A DNA stretch of 64,000 bases, taken from Pleurodeles waltl (Eukaryota; Chordata; Amphibia; Caudata; Salamandridae). The position numbers were made by a program, and so were the translations under genes. Shown here in pieces: positions 12,260 to 24,299 of the stretch. Where the stretch lies: assembly GCF_031143425.1 (NCBI RefSeq), contig NC_090450.1, positions 170,795,272 to 170,859,271 of the forward strand. The letters run 5' to 3'. Every line of letters starts with the position of its first letter. Position 1 is the first letter of the stretch. Under the pieces are notes generated by a model. The model was not told the origin of the DNA. It worked only from the letters and a program-made list of their open reading frames with translations, and did not search any database.

Positions 12260-13734
12260 TTTGGACTAATGCAACACTGTGCAAAATGCTGTGTTGCATG
12301 TGTGTTGTGTGGGTTTTTTCATTAAACTTTCATGGTTAATTATGTATGTGAAACCTGAGAATGCATCCAGAAAATAGTGCTCCCCAGCAGATGTGTAAGA
12401 AGGAAAAATGACTGTAGTTCTTGAAGTCACTTGCCCCACCTGTGTGTGCTGCATTCAGCGGCACACATACATAGTTCACTATACCTATGAGGATTATTTT
12501 TGTGCAGGAATGTGTCCCTGTCCATTGTGTGCCAGTCCAGGGTGAAAGGACAGGAATGCACAGTTTGGCAAAAATATTGTGCCCTTTCTCAGTAACACAG
12601 TGCAGCTTAGATAGGCGACTTGCAGCGATGCACTGTGCCACTTTTCTAAATCAATGGCCACTAATATAATGTGCACATAGTGGGAACAACATACAGCAAC
12701 ATGTAGTTAATTGAAAGAAACATTTGAAGATTCATGATGACAAAGAATTATTTTAGGAGGTGCTGTAAGGGTGTAACCAGTTCTGTGGTAGTGGAAAAGT
12801 CTAGAAAATGTTGCACTAGGTACGGTCTGGTTCTGTATTACTAAACATGATAACACTGTAAGCCCTTAAGTACCGAATTTGTATGCACATTTTGCAGCAG
12901 CCTATCTCATACCATGTGCAATACATTTTTACATTAACGACTTACAAGTTCACAGTGCTTTCTGTCACATGCTGAGATCTCGTAGCACTATAAATACATG
13001 TCACTGTTCCGCAGTTCACCAAACAAGATTCAAATTTGTGATTCAGGTTAGACATGCAGACGTCTGATCACATTAACCAATAAGGCTTTCATAGCTCATC
13101 AATTTATTTACCCCAGGTTAGTTTAATTTGCATTTATTTTTCAATGGAGACGTGTGTTATATTTTAAATGCAGTTACCTGTAGGAGAAAGACCAACAAAA
13201 TAGTTACATACTATTTTGTTGCCTCCACACTAACTGACCCTGCCTCCATTGAACTCAGGTTAAGTTTCCATACTTTTTTATGTATGCTTCTTGCATTTTA
13301 CAGCCCGCTAGGCAGAGGCGTAACGGAGGCCTCTGCAGCCCTGTGGTGCGGATAGGGCCCAATGCTTCCTTGTTTTGGCGGAGGCCCCCTCAGCCTTTAA
13401 GTCATGCCATTGCATGCCTGGCAAAATGCATGCAATATCATGGAATAAGAAACATTTAAACGCTCTCTCCAGTCAAATCCCTACGCCCAGATGTTATACC
13501 TCCCAAATTGTTTACCTTAATCCGTTCTTTAAACTTTTGCTCCTCCCTTCCCTCACATTCTCAACTGTTCTTTGAACTGTCTAACGTTTCTATTGTACTA
13601 ACATTAAACTTTTGTGCACCCACCCTTCACCTGCTCACTGTAGCAACATCCTATTAAACTTTTTCTACACAAAAAACCTGCATAGGAAACCCACCTGCCT
13701 CATCGAAGCCCAAAACATTTTAGTGATAGAGCTT
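12260..13734. other. Unassigned intergenic DNA
   Basis: No gene recognised. A small hairpin (gcagaggc / gcctctgc, 13312-13336) is visible. The stretch 12270-12700 could be non-coding sequence of the Harbinger relative next to it; I cannot show that. Confidence 0.45.
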
Positions 13735-13912
13735 GGGGACAAAACTTCCTAAACTCTCCCACTGACCCTGACACAGCTCTTCACAAAGGAATTTATTTGG
13801 GCAGTAACTGGTGCCATTGCATGCCCCCTTTCCCAAACCATTTCAGCTGGGCCACCATATCAGGCAATCCCAGCTGACATCCTTCTTTTTGTGTGTCAGT
13901 ATGCCTCACTGC

Positions 13913-14530
13913 CTATTTCATGAAGTAATGCCCGCATATCCAAACCTCAGTACAATTTTTTTGCCTGCCTGCAATGCAACTTAGGAGAAAAAAAACTTGT
14001 GTTACTAGTGCTCCTGGAATACCCACCCCAAACGCAAATAAATGCTGGTAACAGCCTGATCTCCACCGTCCTACCCACCGAATGGCATTCACATACCAAT
14101 GCCTTGACTCAGTCTCCGTTGCCATCCCAATCCTGAATGAATGCATCCCAAAATTCCTTGCCCCATATCCTAAGATTTTCAGTGCCTTGCTCAGCACTCC
14201 CAAGACTTGAGCCAAGGAGAAATGCGACCCACCCGCATTGAGAAAAACCTCCCCAGAACCAATGCCCTGACTGTATAAGCACAACCACCAAGCGTGAGGG
14301 TAAACCTTAGAATCAGGGTAGGCCTTCATAGTTACACACATGCCCATGCCTGACTGATCTGTTTTGAACCTGGAGAGCCACACTTCCACCATATTGCCCC
14401 CACCCATACGTCTGCCCACCTGATTCCTGCCCGAACCTTAGAACCCACCACCTCTGCCACATGACAATCCCCAAGAAATAACCAGACCATGATTACTGTG
14501 AAACTTAGCGCCTCACTTTCATCCACGCAA
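13913..14530 (-). pseudogene. Tyrosine recombinase of the Ngaro-like element
   Basis: The downstream frame (14419-13913) carries the lysine block LSRFKTDQSG (Lys at residue 19), the H-x-x-R block MHSFRIG (Arg at residue 96) and RWVGRWRSGCYQHL with a candidate nucleophile Tyr at residue 124. This is the arrangement of catalytic residues in Ngaro/DIRS recombinases. An upstream part lies in another frame (14526-14332, FLGDCHVAEVVGSKVR), which resembles the first-arginine region but is degenerate. A frameshift sits near 14415. It would act in circular cDNA integration. Confidence 0.78.
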
Positions 14531-14980
14531 AACCTTCAGGAGGGTTGCCACAACTCTCTTTAAAAAGTCCAGCATGAGTGGGTGCCTCAATCTGGGTTCC
14601 GTGCCTATTTCCCTGGTCCAACTCTCCAGCATTCTCCTCCCCATTTCCCCCACTGACTGCTCAAAACCCCAAACAGTTTACCATAGAATGTCACCCCCGT
14701 CTTCTTATCTGCAATGGTTACTGCTGACATACCCCTAGCCATCAGGGACAAGATGACAATACCACATCAGTTTGCTGAGCCTGTCTGCTGTCCTCACCAC
14801 TGCGCCATGCTGCCCCAGACTGCAGAAACCCCCACCACACAAGCCGGTATGCCTTGCAGGTGGAAATCGACAGAGAGCCCAGAATCAGCTGCTTCATGTG
14901 TTCTCACTGGATGACCACAGATGGGATGATAGTTCCGTATTCATCTCGTCGGCCCATGGTGCAAGCCCACGGAACCTCAC

Positions 14981-15416
14981 CTACTGAATACAAGAATGGG
15001 CATCAGCGATCTCGTTGTCCCCTTGTGCCACATAACGTGCTTTATACAGGCAATTCGCTCTCAAGCACTCCAGTACAAACACACGCAACAAATGCCACAC
15101 TCTCGGGTCCCGGGCTGACTGTCGATTTACAATATTGACCACTGCCATATTGTCCACATTGAAAAGTACGTTTGTTCGCAAAGTGCCTCCCCCACAAGCA
15201 TACAAGCTGGAATAATTCAAGGGAAGCAGTGCCCCTGCACCACCTCTTCCAAAGCTCAGGCCACTCCTCCGCACAGCAACGACCTCGACAGAAAATGCCA
15301 AAACCATGCCCTCCTGCTGCATCAGTGAACAGCTGTACAGTCCACTCCATTTCCTCTCCCAATCCTGCCATGTGAACTCCATTGCTCTCAGTCAAAAAAC
15401 ATTGCCATAACCACAA
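14981..15416 (-). pseudogene. RNase H domain of the Ngaro-like element
   Basis: One frame starts with VQLFTDAAGGHGFGIFC, the TDAA block holding the first RNase H aspartate. The next frame continues with LLPLNYSSLYACGG, then NVDNMAVVNIVNRQSARD and ARYVAQGDNEIADAHS, which hold the later acidic residues. A frameshift lies near 15240. The order TDAA, VDNMAVV, DNEIADA is that of RNase H in DIRS/Ngaro polyproteins. Confidence 0.82.
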
Positions 15417-15444
15417 ATCCTCTGTCCCCGAATTTGAATATCCT

Positions 15445-16220
15445 TCACCTGCACCTTAATTTTTCCAAAACCCTTCCCAACAGCTCCAAACAAGGCTTCC
15501 TCTTGTCCTCTGGCATTCTGATCTCCATCTGAAAGGAGCCTAACTCCACTCCCAAAAAAGTGATCACCTGACTGACCCCACTGTCTTCTCGAGGGCCAAG
15601 GGGACCCGTACATCCTGAATCAACTCCTGAAAGAAATCCAAACTCCTCTGGCAATCTGCAGCGTACTGTGCCTCCATTATAAAGAAGTAATCTAGGTAGT
15701 GGGTCATGATATCTCTCCCTGCTTCATGCACAAACACCTTTTGCACAAAAAAAACCTGAAAGCTTCAAACAAGGAACAATAAATAGAGCAATGCATCCGC
15801 AAAGCATTGTCAATGAACAATTGCCCCCCAAACTAGATCCCCAGCAACTCACAATAATCAGGGTGTACCGGTAACAGCCGAAACGTTGACTTTATGTTGC
15901 ATTTTGCCATCCATGCTCTCCGTCACAGCTATTCACTAATTGAACTGATGTGTCCACTGAAGCATAATGTACCTTGCTGCATGCCTTGGAATGAAGTCTT
16001 TGGCTGACTACCCTTCAGGCCAGAAAAGATGGTGGATCAATCAAAATTCGTCTGGTTCTTTCTTGGGGACTACCCCAATCAGGGAGATTCTCAAACTGAC
16101 CAGTGGCCAATCCAAAAAAGGTCCTTCCATCCTCCCTTCCTGTACCTCCTTCATCAATTTGTCCCAAACCAGCAGTTTTTGCCCCTTCAATGACTTTAGG
16201 TTGACTGCCCACTGGCGTAC
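15445..16220 (-). pseudogene. Reverse transcriptase of the Ngaro-like element
   Basis: The 5' part (minus strand near 16190-16050) reads KLMKEVQEGRMEGPFL and then ISLIGVVPKKEP, the N-terminal RT block of this class. Further on, MTHYLDYFFIMEAQ is the catalytic box, with YLDY in place of YLDD. RVPLALEKTVGSVR and then VITFLGVELGSFQMEIRMPE follow in a shifted frame. Several stops and at least two frameshifts are present. The lost second aspartate alone would abolish polymerase activity. Confidence 0.8.
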
Positions 16221-16229
16221 TCTCGGACC

Positions 16230-19040
16230 TTCATAACATAGATAAAAACCCTCCTAAAAACCATACCACAGGAGGTCTCACCCCTCATCTGTTCCCACAA
16301 CCCCAAGCCAGTGCTGCAGGCGGTCCAGTTTAACTGATATACGCACCTTTTCCCTTGTGATTCTGATCCCCACATCCCCTGCCGCACTTGCTGTTACCCT
16401 GCCACTGCCCCCCTTGTTGGCTAGACTCGCCACCCTGTGGTTCACATTGTGTGATTCTGTGTTTTCCTCCACACTTCGAGCATTCATGCCGGTACTTGCA
16501 AAACTGCAAGCACTGGCCCCCTGTTGTAGGACCGTTACACTCCAGATGCTCCAGCCTGTCCCCCTACCTGTTCAACCCACCCGGTAGATGTGGGGGGCCC
16601 CCGAAAGATCTTGTAAATAACTGGCCAGCCACTCGCCGTTTGAGTTGATGGGGCTGGCCGTTCAGGGGTCATCATTTGTGGGAACATCTCATTGTCTAGC
16701 TGTCCCCGTATCCCATCTGCATCATCCGCGAGGTGTGCCTGAAATTCCTCACCATATCACCTCACCATATTGTACCCACGCCATCCCCCCAAAGGTCATC
16801 TGTGCCTTCCACACCACATGAGGTATATGAAGAGCGCCACACACCTCTTGGTGTTTTTTTCGCAGTAAACGCTTGCATTTACGAAGAAACCCGCTGACAA
16901 GTTCTCAGTATTAAGCAGCACTTTTGGTCTGCACGAAAGCCCATATTTCTCCTCTTTTGAGCCTTTCTTTGACTTCACTTCCCTATGCAGTAGCTTGAAT
17001 AGTTTAACATATTACTCATCCCTTATGCTTGCTTTGGTGTTGCCGTAAAGTGCACCCCCAAAGGCTTCATAATCCCCATAGGTTGTTTCAGCTTGTTTCA
17101 CTTCAAGTCCTTGCTTTCCTTCTTGACCCCTCATTGCTTTTCTCCCCCTACCAATCCTATTTACCCCCACTCCCGCGAATTATGTACCCACCGCCATGCC
17201 TGTGCCTTGGTCCTGCACATACTTACCCTTTGACAGTCACAAGCAGGTAGTTGCACTCCCCTGTCTCTCCCCACTTCTGCTTGTACCCCAATTTTGACTA
17301 CACTCTTGCCCCACTCCTTCAGGCATCCACTTACCTGGCCTCAAAGTCGGGGAACGCACTAAAACAGTCCGTCTTGGCACAGGTCATGGTTCCACAGTTC
17401 TGGACGCTGCCATTGTAACAGGCTGCAAAACACCAATTCTCCTCCAAGTGAGATTCATCCCTCCCTGTAGGCACTGCTGGTGGTGCCCCCCAATCATTCT
17501 CATGTTGTACCTCCACAGTCTCTCCTTCTTCACGCTCCTCCTCTCCATAGTCCAAATCCAATTCATTACTTTCAAATTCCCCAACAAAGCAACCTGCACT
17601 GGTCCTAGGCATCTCGTCATCACCCACTCATCATCACAAAATTGCAACTCGTAGACATCCTGCGAAGGGTCGAAATCCTGCAGGGTGGACACCAATCCTG
17701 TATCCTGCTGAGTTGCTGCCCGTTCCATCACAGTCCCAGAGCTGGCCGCACAGACTTGTGCTCTGACTTGGGGCCGAGGTTGCCAGGCCATAATAGATCC
17801 TCCTGGCTCAGGTGCCACCATATTCTCCAAATTCCCTACCTGCAACACCTGGCCAATTGAAAGCCGTCCCTGACCTACTTGGCTGGGTCCCACAGACATA
17901 AGCTCCTGGCACCACACCCACCTCCCCAGGCGCCTGTCCCCAATTACCTCACCACTCACTCAAGCTTCCGAGCACACTCTCTATTGGAGGCTTACCCACC
18001 TCCAGCCTACCCCCTTGGTAATAGGAAATCCCCACTGACAAACAGCCCCCTTGATTAATTTGCACTGCCACCCTCCCTGATTGATCACTGCTCCTGAATA
18101 TTTCACTGCCCACAAGGGTCCCCACTTGGGGCCTGATTTCTACTCCTACTTCAGAAAAAACATCCTTGTCCCCCTATGCCAGAATCTATCGGCACCGAGC
18201 TTGTTGGGCCCCCCTGGCTCCTTTCCTCCTCCTCCTTGCAGGCATTGGCTCTCTGGCTGCTCTCAGCTCCTGCTTCCCCACTTTTAGCCCTACCTGCCTC
18301 ATAGCAGCAGGTGTCTGCCGTGAGGCCTGCCTCCTGGTACTAGAGTGGTCCAATGGGTCTAAATACTCAGTAGTTCCTCCCACAATCAAGGGAGTCACCA
18401 CCCCTGCGTGGCTGAGAGGCATCATCGCACTGCACGAGAGAGGACCAGCCAGCTGCACTCCTCAGTGCGAGGAGGAACCGGCGCCGGCAATGCTACATTT
18501 GAGGCCTCTTCCTGCTGCCCAGGTTAGAGCCACTGTGTCCGCTGAGCGACCCCCCCCTCTGTCCCCTCCCTCCTGATCCCCTCACTGTACCACAGGGAAC
18601 TCCTGCATGGCTCGCAGAAACTCGATCGGGGGCTCCTCCCATTCCTCTCTGGCCACCTGACTGTCCTCCACCACCTGACGCCGCACTAGGCCGCACCTTC
18701 ACACCACTGCCTGCACCGTGCTGACCTCCTCCCCTTACCGCCCCCTTGATGCAACATGTTTGTCCGTGATAGCCGGCCTGCTGCCTTGCCAAGCACATCC
18801 CCCTGACACCCCTGGCAACGCTAGACAGTTTGTGTGCTAGAGACGCGCAAGCGAAAATAGCTGCACTAACTCTCCTTGCAGACCACCTGCGTGGCCTCTC
18901 CTGCTCTGATACCTCCAGGGCCCCATCCACTAATAAATCTGCCCTCCCCGCAGTGCGCAAAGTCTGCAGCGCCTGCTTTACCAATACTTGCTGAGAAGAC
19001 ACCATGACTGTCACACTAAATTGGGGTGATAAGGACAAAA
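16230..19040 (-). pseudogene. Gag-like 5' region of the Ngaro-like element
   Basis: Two longer minus-strand frames remain (19038-18493 and 17959-17384). The first has VLVKQALQTLRTAGRADLL near its N-terminus, followed by a Gly/Arg-rich tail. The second is acidic near its centre (EFESNELDLDYGEEER-type in an overlapping frame). Neither has a motif I can assign alone. The gag call rests on position upstream of the RT and on composition. Confidence 0.5.
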
Positions 19041-19426
19041 CTTCCTGAACGCTCCCACTGACCCTAACACAGCTGGTACATGATAACTAAAATGGCACTT
19101 CATGCTGTAACTGTTAGCCCCTTTTGGCTCCCCGAACCCATGCCACGCGCTGCGTAACCAATCAGGGACCCCCCAGCCCTTAGACCCTACCATACCAACC
19201 ACCTGACACTCCCGAGAGGGTAGGGCATTCTGCCCACCACCACCCCAAGACCAGCATTGTGACTGCAACATGATGCATTCTATTTTTTAGAACAGCAAGA
19301 ATTTGTTGCTAAGAAACTATAAAACATAATGGATGTTGCTGTAGCGCGACTCTTTCCTTTAGAGGCATTTATGGAGGGGAGAAAATTTCCAGACAACACT
19401 TCCAATCTTTAATCAAAGAAGCAATA

Positions 19427-20470
19427 ATGTCTGCTTTAGCTGAACCCAGAAGCGAGAGCACAGCTCTGAAGAAGACCAGAGAGTTAAATACATCCAAGGC
19501 CCACAGTTTAAAGATTTGTTGGTGCATATGGGAGAATCTCTGGGGTTTGGGCAACAAGAGCCTCAGGAAGAGGGATTTTATTCCTAATACTGGTCTTCCT
19601 AGAAGGATGACTTACTGCTTCATGATGTCATTCAAGACATATTACTGAAGGAATGGAAAGGCCCAGATAAACATTCTGTTACTCGTTTGTTTTTAAGCAA
19701 GAAATATCTAATGAAAGACTTTGAAAAGGATTTCCAGCAGATTCCTAAAGTTAATACAATTTTTGCTTCAACAGAGTCTAGTCCCATTTTGACTTCTGAG
19801 GATGCCACACTTACTATCAACGCAGGCAACAAAGGGGACTCTTCAACGAAAAGAGCATTCTCTGCTTCCAATTTTGCTCTTCGAGCAATACATATTCTGC
19901 CAACACCATGACGTTCTGCTGAAAGAGTTTCAACTTCTATCTGACTACATTCAGAGTAGTGGTGATCACTCTACTATTCTTGCAAATGTGGAACTGGGAG
20001 AAAAATTCCTGTCTGATTTCACATTTGATAGTCTCTGGGTATGGTCTTCAATTGCGGGAGCCTGTGAACCAGGTCACAGAAGGTTTTGGATGAAGTCATG
20101 GAAATTAGAGTCAAGTCAGAGAACTCAAATTCAGAAATTGCTGTTCACTGGTCCTAAGCTGTTTGGAGCAGAACTTGATGACATGATTAAAAAAGCAGCA
20201 GACGAACAAAAGATCTTGAAACCGTTAAAATTGACGTCCTCCCAAAAATCATTTATTTCTAAATGTTTTACATCATCTGGTCAAAACAAATTTCCTTTCA
20301 TGGCTAGGGCTGAGGTCAGAGGGCCACCTTTGGACGTAAAATCCAACCAGCCAGCACCAGTGTTAAAGACCAGTCACAAAATCCATCCGCTGAAGGAAGG
20401 TTGCAACATTTTTGTCTTCAGTGGACAGAGTCAGAGTCATATCAAATCCAAGGGTTCTGGAGCTCGATAA
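19427..20470 (+). pseudogene. DIRS gag-like protein
   Basis: Three overlapping plus-strand frames (19427-19648, 19687-19911, 19802-20470) form one broken protein. The longest, 222 residues, holds SLWVWSSIAGACEPGHRRFW, then KLLFTGPKLFGAELDDMIKK, a block that resembles the LFG...LDDIL motif of DIRS gag proteins, and a basic Ser-rich tail. At least two frameshifts are needed to join it. Confidence 0.62.
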
Positions 20471-20699
20471 AGAACTGTTATCAAATTCTGTTTCAACACG
20501 CTCCACCTCAGGATCATTTCAGACCTACCCCATTACCAAAAGATTGGTTGTGATCACAAGCAATACTGTAAATTGTTCAGGAGGTTCTGGAAAGGGAAAC
20601 AGTGATACCAGTTCCATTGGACCAGAGGAACACTGCTTACAATTTCATTCTTTTGTTAAATTCCCAAAGCAGACAGCAGCCTGAGGTCTGTTCTGGATT

Positions 20700-21212
20700 T
20701 AAAGACTCTGAACAAGTTCATTTTGTAGAACCCTCAAGGTAATAACTTTGCAAGCAATCAATCCTCCCTTTGCTAAGGATGTATTTCTGGTCACTCTTGA
20801 CCTTTGGGATGCGTTTTTCCATACCCCAGTACATCCCTCTAGATAACATTTCCTTTGCTTTGCGGTGGGAACACACCATTTTCAGTTTCAGGGATTACCA
20901 TTTGGTCATGCAACTTCTCCCAGAGTATTCGCCAAGGTATTGACTCTGGTTGTTATTTATCTTCAATTGTCTGGCATTAGTGTTTTCCATACCTTGATGA
21001 TTGGTTGTTGTATACTTCCTCTTTTCTTAAGGGTCAAGAGGAAGTACAGTGGGCCATGACTGTACTTCGAGAACTGGGATTTCTTGTCAATCTCCAAAAA
21101 TCTGACCTGCTTCTTTCTCAGGTGAAAGTGATCATTGGAGTCCAGTTCAACACTGAAGTGGACAGTCTCACTCAGTCAGTCACAACGAATCTTGACTCCA
21201 GCAGAATTTAAT
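20700..21212 (+). pseudogene. DIRS reverse transcriptase
   Basis: The first part reads VTLDLWDAFFHTPVHPS, followed by a stop. Then THHFQFQGLPFGHATSPRVF is a textbook DIRS RT block. The catalytic YLDD is still encoded as LDDWLLYTS near 20993-21020, but in the next frame, so a frameshift separates it from the palm. GFLVNLQKSDLL and IIGVQFNTE follow in that frame. The first aspartate block and YLDD core are both visible; the frame is broken. Confidence 0.85.
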
Positions 21213-21469
21213 GCAATTTCTTTCCCTCTCTGAAACAACTTGGCTGAGGGTCCAGGGGTTGGTGGCCGCCTCCACATCTGTGGTTCCTTAGGCCCGTTTT
21301 CATCTGAAGCCACTGGTGAATCATGTTCTCCAGTTTTGGTCACTGCCCTCACAGAATTATGAGTCTGTGTTTGCCATTACTCCACAGACAGCTCAACAGC
21401 TTCAGTGGTAGTTGAGGCTGGACAATCCTTCAAGAGTGGTGCCATTTCAGCATTCAGACCCTATACAAG

Positions 21470-21940
21470 TGTCGACAGATGAGAGTTTGAGGGGTTTGGG
21501 TGCAACTTTAGGGAATCTGGAAATGAAGGTATCATGGTCTCAAGCTGACAGATAACTGGCTGCGGAGCTTCAAGCCCTATATTCATTTTCCAGTCAAATG
21601 GAAGGGCAGAATGTTTTAATATGCAAGGAAAGTTAGATGATCAGGTGTTACATCAATTGACAGGTGGGGAATCATTAAATATCCTGAAAGATCAGCTCTC
21701 CTTCTGGGTAGAGGCTCATCTCCTGTCGCAAGGAGCAGTTTACATTCAAGACAGTCTAAAATTTAATGCGGACAGTCTCAGTTTGAATGTTCCATCATCA
21801 GAATTTTACTATCTGCCGTTCAGGAAGTTCAAATGTATATGTATGATCTTTGGCATTCCTTCGATGAACATGTTTGCACCCCTTATGGATGTCATGCTTG
21901 CAATGTTTTGCTCAGCAGAACCTTTTCCCCTAGCCTAGGT
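21470..21940 (+). pseudogene. DIRS RNase H domain
   Basis: STDESLRGLGATLGN at about 21474 matches the TDAS-x-x-GWGA opening of the RNase H domain, with WSQAD next. The open frame 21621-21938 continues with LSFWVEAHLLSQGAVYIQDS and ADSLSLN, resembling the DIRS segment before the recombinase. Stops interrupt it near 21547. Confidence 0.65.
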
Positions 21941-22264
21941 GATTGAAACTCTCTTGGCCCAGTGATCACAGGGCACTCTGTATGCTTTCTGTTCAATTTC
22001 CCTCATCCCTACGGTGCTTCGGAAGGTTTGGGAGGTGAAGACCAGAATGTTGTTGGTTTTGGCTCCATTGGGTCGCTCTCCTAATGTCTCTGTTGAAGGG
22101 TTCCTTTCTCCATCCCTCCCTTCACCCTCCCACTCTTCAGTCCCCTCATCTCTTTCCTCATCAACTCTGGCAACTCAGGCTGACAGCTTGGATGTTGAAC
22201 GGGTGAGACTTGAACAAATGGGATGCTCCAAAATAGTTTCACTAGACAGTCAAGCATCCTGAAA

Positions 22265-23200
22265 ACCTATTACTTCGGTTTCATATAAGAAATATTTGTC
22301 ATCTTTTCATAAGTGGTGTGTAGGAAAAGGTTTTCCCACGGTTTCCATTGATCCTTTTCATATTCTGAAGTTACTGAGGAAAAGATTTTGAAAACGATTG
22401 GCTCCTTTAACTTTGAAGGTGCAATGGTTCGTGATTAAGGCCTTTAAATTTGACCTTCCCTCTTCTTCTTTCTTCTTTTGGTGGTCAGATTGCTGAAGAG
22501 TTTTCATCTTTAGAAGCCAAAAGTACGTCAACCGTTCCTACATGGGACCTATTGGTTGTCCTAGGGGGATTGCAGCTAGACCGCTTGAACATACAAATAT
22601 GTCTTGGCCTTCATATAAGACGGCCTTTTTGGTGCTATTATATGTGCAAAATGATTGGGAGACTTGGGTGCGCCAATGTCCTCATTTCCTTACAGTCTTT
22701 TTTCCCAGTCGAGTTGTTTTCAAACGAAATTCTAAATGAGTTCCCAAAATTCGGTCCCAGTTTCACTTAGCACAGGAAAAGGTGCTTCCTGTTTTTTTTT
22801 AATCTGATTCTGAAGTACCATCTTCTTTGGATGTATGAAGAACGTTATCCGTCTATCCTATCACACTAAGGACCTTTGGTCTTCATCTTCCTTTGTTGTC
22901 TCTTTTGGAGCAGGCAGTAAAGGCAAGAAAGCTACAATCCAGTCAATTGGTCGTTGGGTTCATCAAGCTATTATTCAGGCTTACCATTCAGAGGAGGCTG
23001 ACGTTCCACCCCATACTGAGGGTCACTCTACTAGAGCAGTAGCGGCCTCATGAGTCCAAGTAGGGGGTGTTTCAGTTTCAGAGATACCTAGAGTGGCACA
23101 CAACTTGGTCCTCCCACCACACCTTTGTCAAGTACCAGAGGCTTCATTTATCTGACTTTGAAAGTGGTTATTTCGGGTTATTTTCTGATATTTCGGTTCT
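22265..23200 (+). pseudogene. DIRS tyrosine recombinase
   Basis: The N-terminal part reads SYKKYLSSFHKWCVGKGFP, a SAM-like opening. The first-arginine box around 22610-22680 is degenerate. Further on, IGRWVHQAIIQAYHSEEADV leads to GHSTRAVAAS, the second catalytic arginine block (to 23052). Then a stop, and WSSHHTFVKYQRLHLSDFES in another frame (to about 23165), where the nucleophile Tyr region reads KYQRLH. Frameshifts and the missing first box make it inactive. Confidence 0.75.
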
Positions 23201-23592
23201 GGTTTTAAAGTCAGCAAATGAAATAACGATTGTCCTAATAATTATAGTCAGCAGCAGCTGTTGGTGCATTTATTGTATGTTTTAAGCTTTGTACATCCGA
23301 TCATGTAATTACTAGAATGAGGAGGGTGGAGATGAGGCGGTAATCGCTCATTTATTTACCGGTAATCTTCATTACTTCGATTCGTAGTCCTCTTAGTCCC
23401 AGTATAATACCCTCCCTCCCTTTCTCTCTTGCACCTCCAACTTCTAACTTGTTGGAGGGGACAGCTTAGATGGACTCAAGTAGACGTGGAAAAGTTTACT
23501 AAGGTGTGGTAAATCTCTCTGTTGGAAGCAGTGAAGCCTCATTATATAATTTCTGGGACGAGGAGGACTATGAATTGGGGTAATGAAAATTA

Positions 23593-23848
23593 AAAGTAAG
23601 CAATTGAGACTACAACCCTCATCATTCTGCATACCAGGCACCAATCATCTCTGCTTTACACAAGCCCCTGAGCTCACGGGCAATATCCGCAACCGGCATT
23701 TCTGCACCCTCCCTCAAAAGCCCCATGGGCACGGGCGTGGGCCACTAAAAAGAGTAATGCTCACCCCCCTGGCCAGCATCAAATGGTTTCTCCTGGATCT
23801 AATTGCTGAAATACTGGTTTTGGGCATCTATGAAGATGCCATATTGAT
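23593..23848. other. Spacer between two DIRS-like elements
   Basis: No recognisable motif. It separates the 3' terminal repeat of the plus-strand element from the left terminal repeat of the minus-strand one. Confidence 0.5.
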
Positions 23849-24064
23849 GTCATTACTTACTGGTAATCCTCATTACTCCAAATACCCTGTTTCTTGTACC
23901 AATACTTACTCTTATGAGGTGTTTCACCTCTGCTCAGACCCACATGTCCTAGCCCTAAGCAATTAAAAGATTCTTTTGCGTAACCCTCCCCCCTCCCAAC
24001 TCCCTCCTCCAATCACTCTTTCCCATATCTGGGTATAAAGGTCCATCGAGCCCAGAAGACAAGG
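23849..24064 (-). repeat. DIRS 3' inverted terminal repeat
   Basis: Matches the inverse of about 25940-26115, apart from the extra outer block gtcattacttactggtaatc. It contains a TATA-box-like gggtataaagg near 24032, as does the partner. Confidence 0.82.
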
Positions 24065-24071
24065 GAGGGAC

Positions 24072-24190
24072 GTAAGTATTGGTATGAGAAACAGGGTATT
24101 AGGAGTAATGAGGATTACTGGTAAGTAATGACACCATTATCTCCTCAACCCTATTTCTCGTTCCATTACTTACTCATATGAGGATATACC
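24072..24190 (-). repeat. DIRS internal complementary region
   Basis: gtaagtattggtatgagaaa...gtaagtaatgac (24072-24132) is the inverse of 23849-23912. The following block with tctcctcaaccctatttct and actcatatgagg is the near-inverse of the outer right repeat. In DIRS biology such a region templates circular cDNA formation. Confidence 0.78.
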
Positions 24191-24299
24191 AAAGCCAACT
24201 CCCAACAACCTGGTTCCCACCAAACAGATGGCACAGACTCTGGATACTTGCAAAAACAAATTTTAATGTACCAGAAGGCATCATACAGGAGACCAAGCT

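Larger units (their letters stand above)
13735..19075 (-). mobile_element. Ngaro/DIRS-like tyrosine-recombinase retrotransposon, decayed
   Basis: On the minus strand the order is a gag-like region (about 19040-17384), reverse transcriptase (about 16220-15445), RNase H (15416-14981) and tyrosine recombinase (14530-13913), as in Ngaro/DIRS elements, which integrate with a recombinase rather than a DDE integrase. A ~42-bp block (ggacaaaacttcct...cccactgaccct) is present in the same orientation at 13738-13776 and 19032-19073. This agrees with the split direct repeats that bracket Ngaro elements. Frames are broken in every domain, so the copy is dead. Boundaries are set by this direct repeat and are approximate. 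Confidence 0.8.
19280..23592 (+). mobile_element. DIRS-like retrotransposon, plus strand, decayed
   Basis: Domains in order on the plus strand: gag (19427-20470), reverse transcriptase (about 20700-21210), RNase H (about 21470-21900) and tyrosine recombinase (about 22265-23200). At the 3' side the segment around 23368-23405 (attcgtagtcctcttagtcc) is matched in inverse around 23553-23590. This is the pattern expected for the internal complementary region and 3' terminal repeat of DIRS elements. No left terminal repeat was found. The left boundary is only the start of the recognisable gag and may have been cut by the Ngaro-like element. Confidence 0.75.

Noticed and set aside
14714..15138. Plus-strand open frames in the Ngaro-like element
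   Set aside because: Antisense shadows of the RNase H and recombinase on the minus strand.
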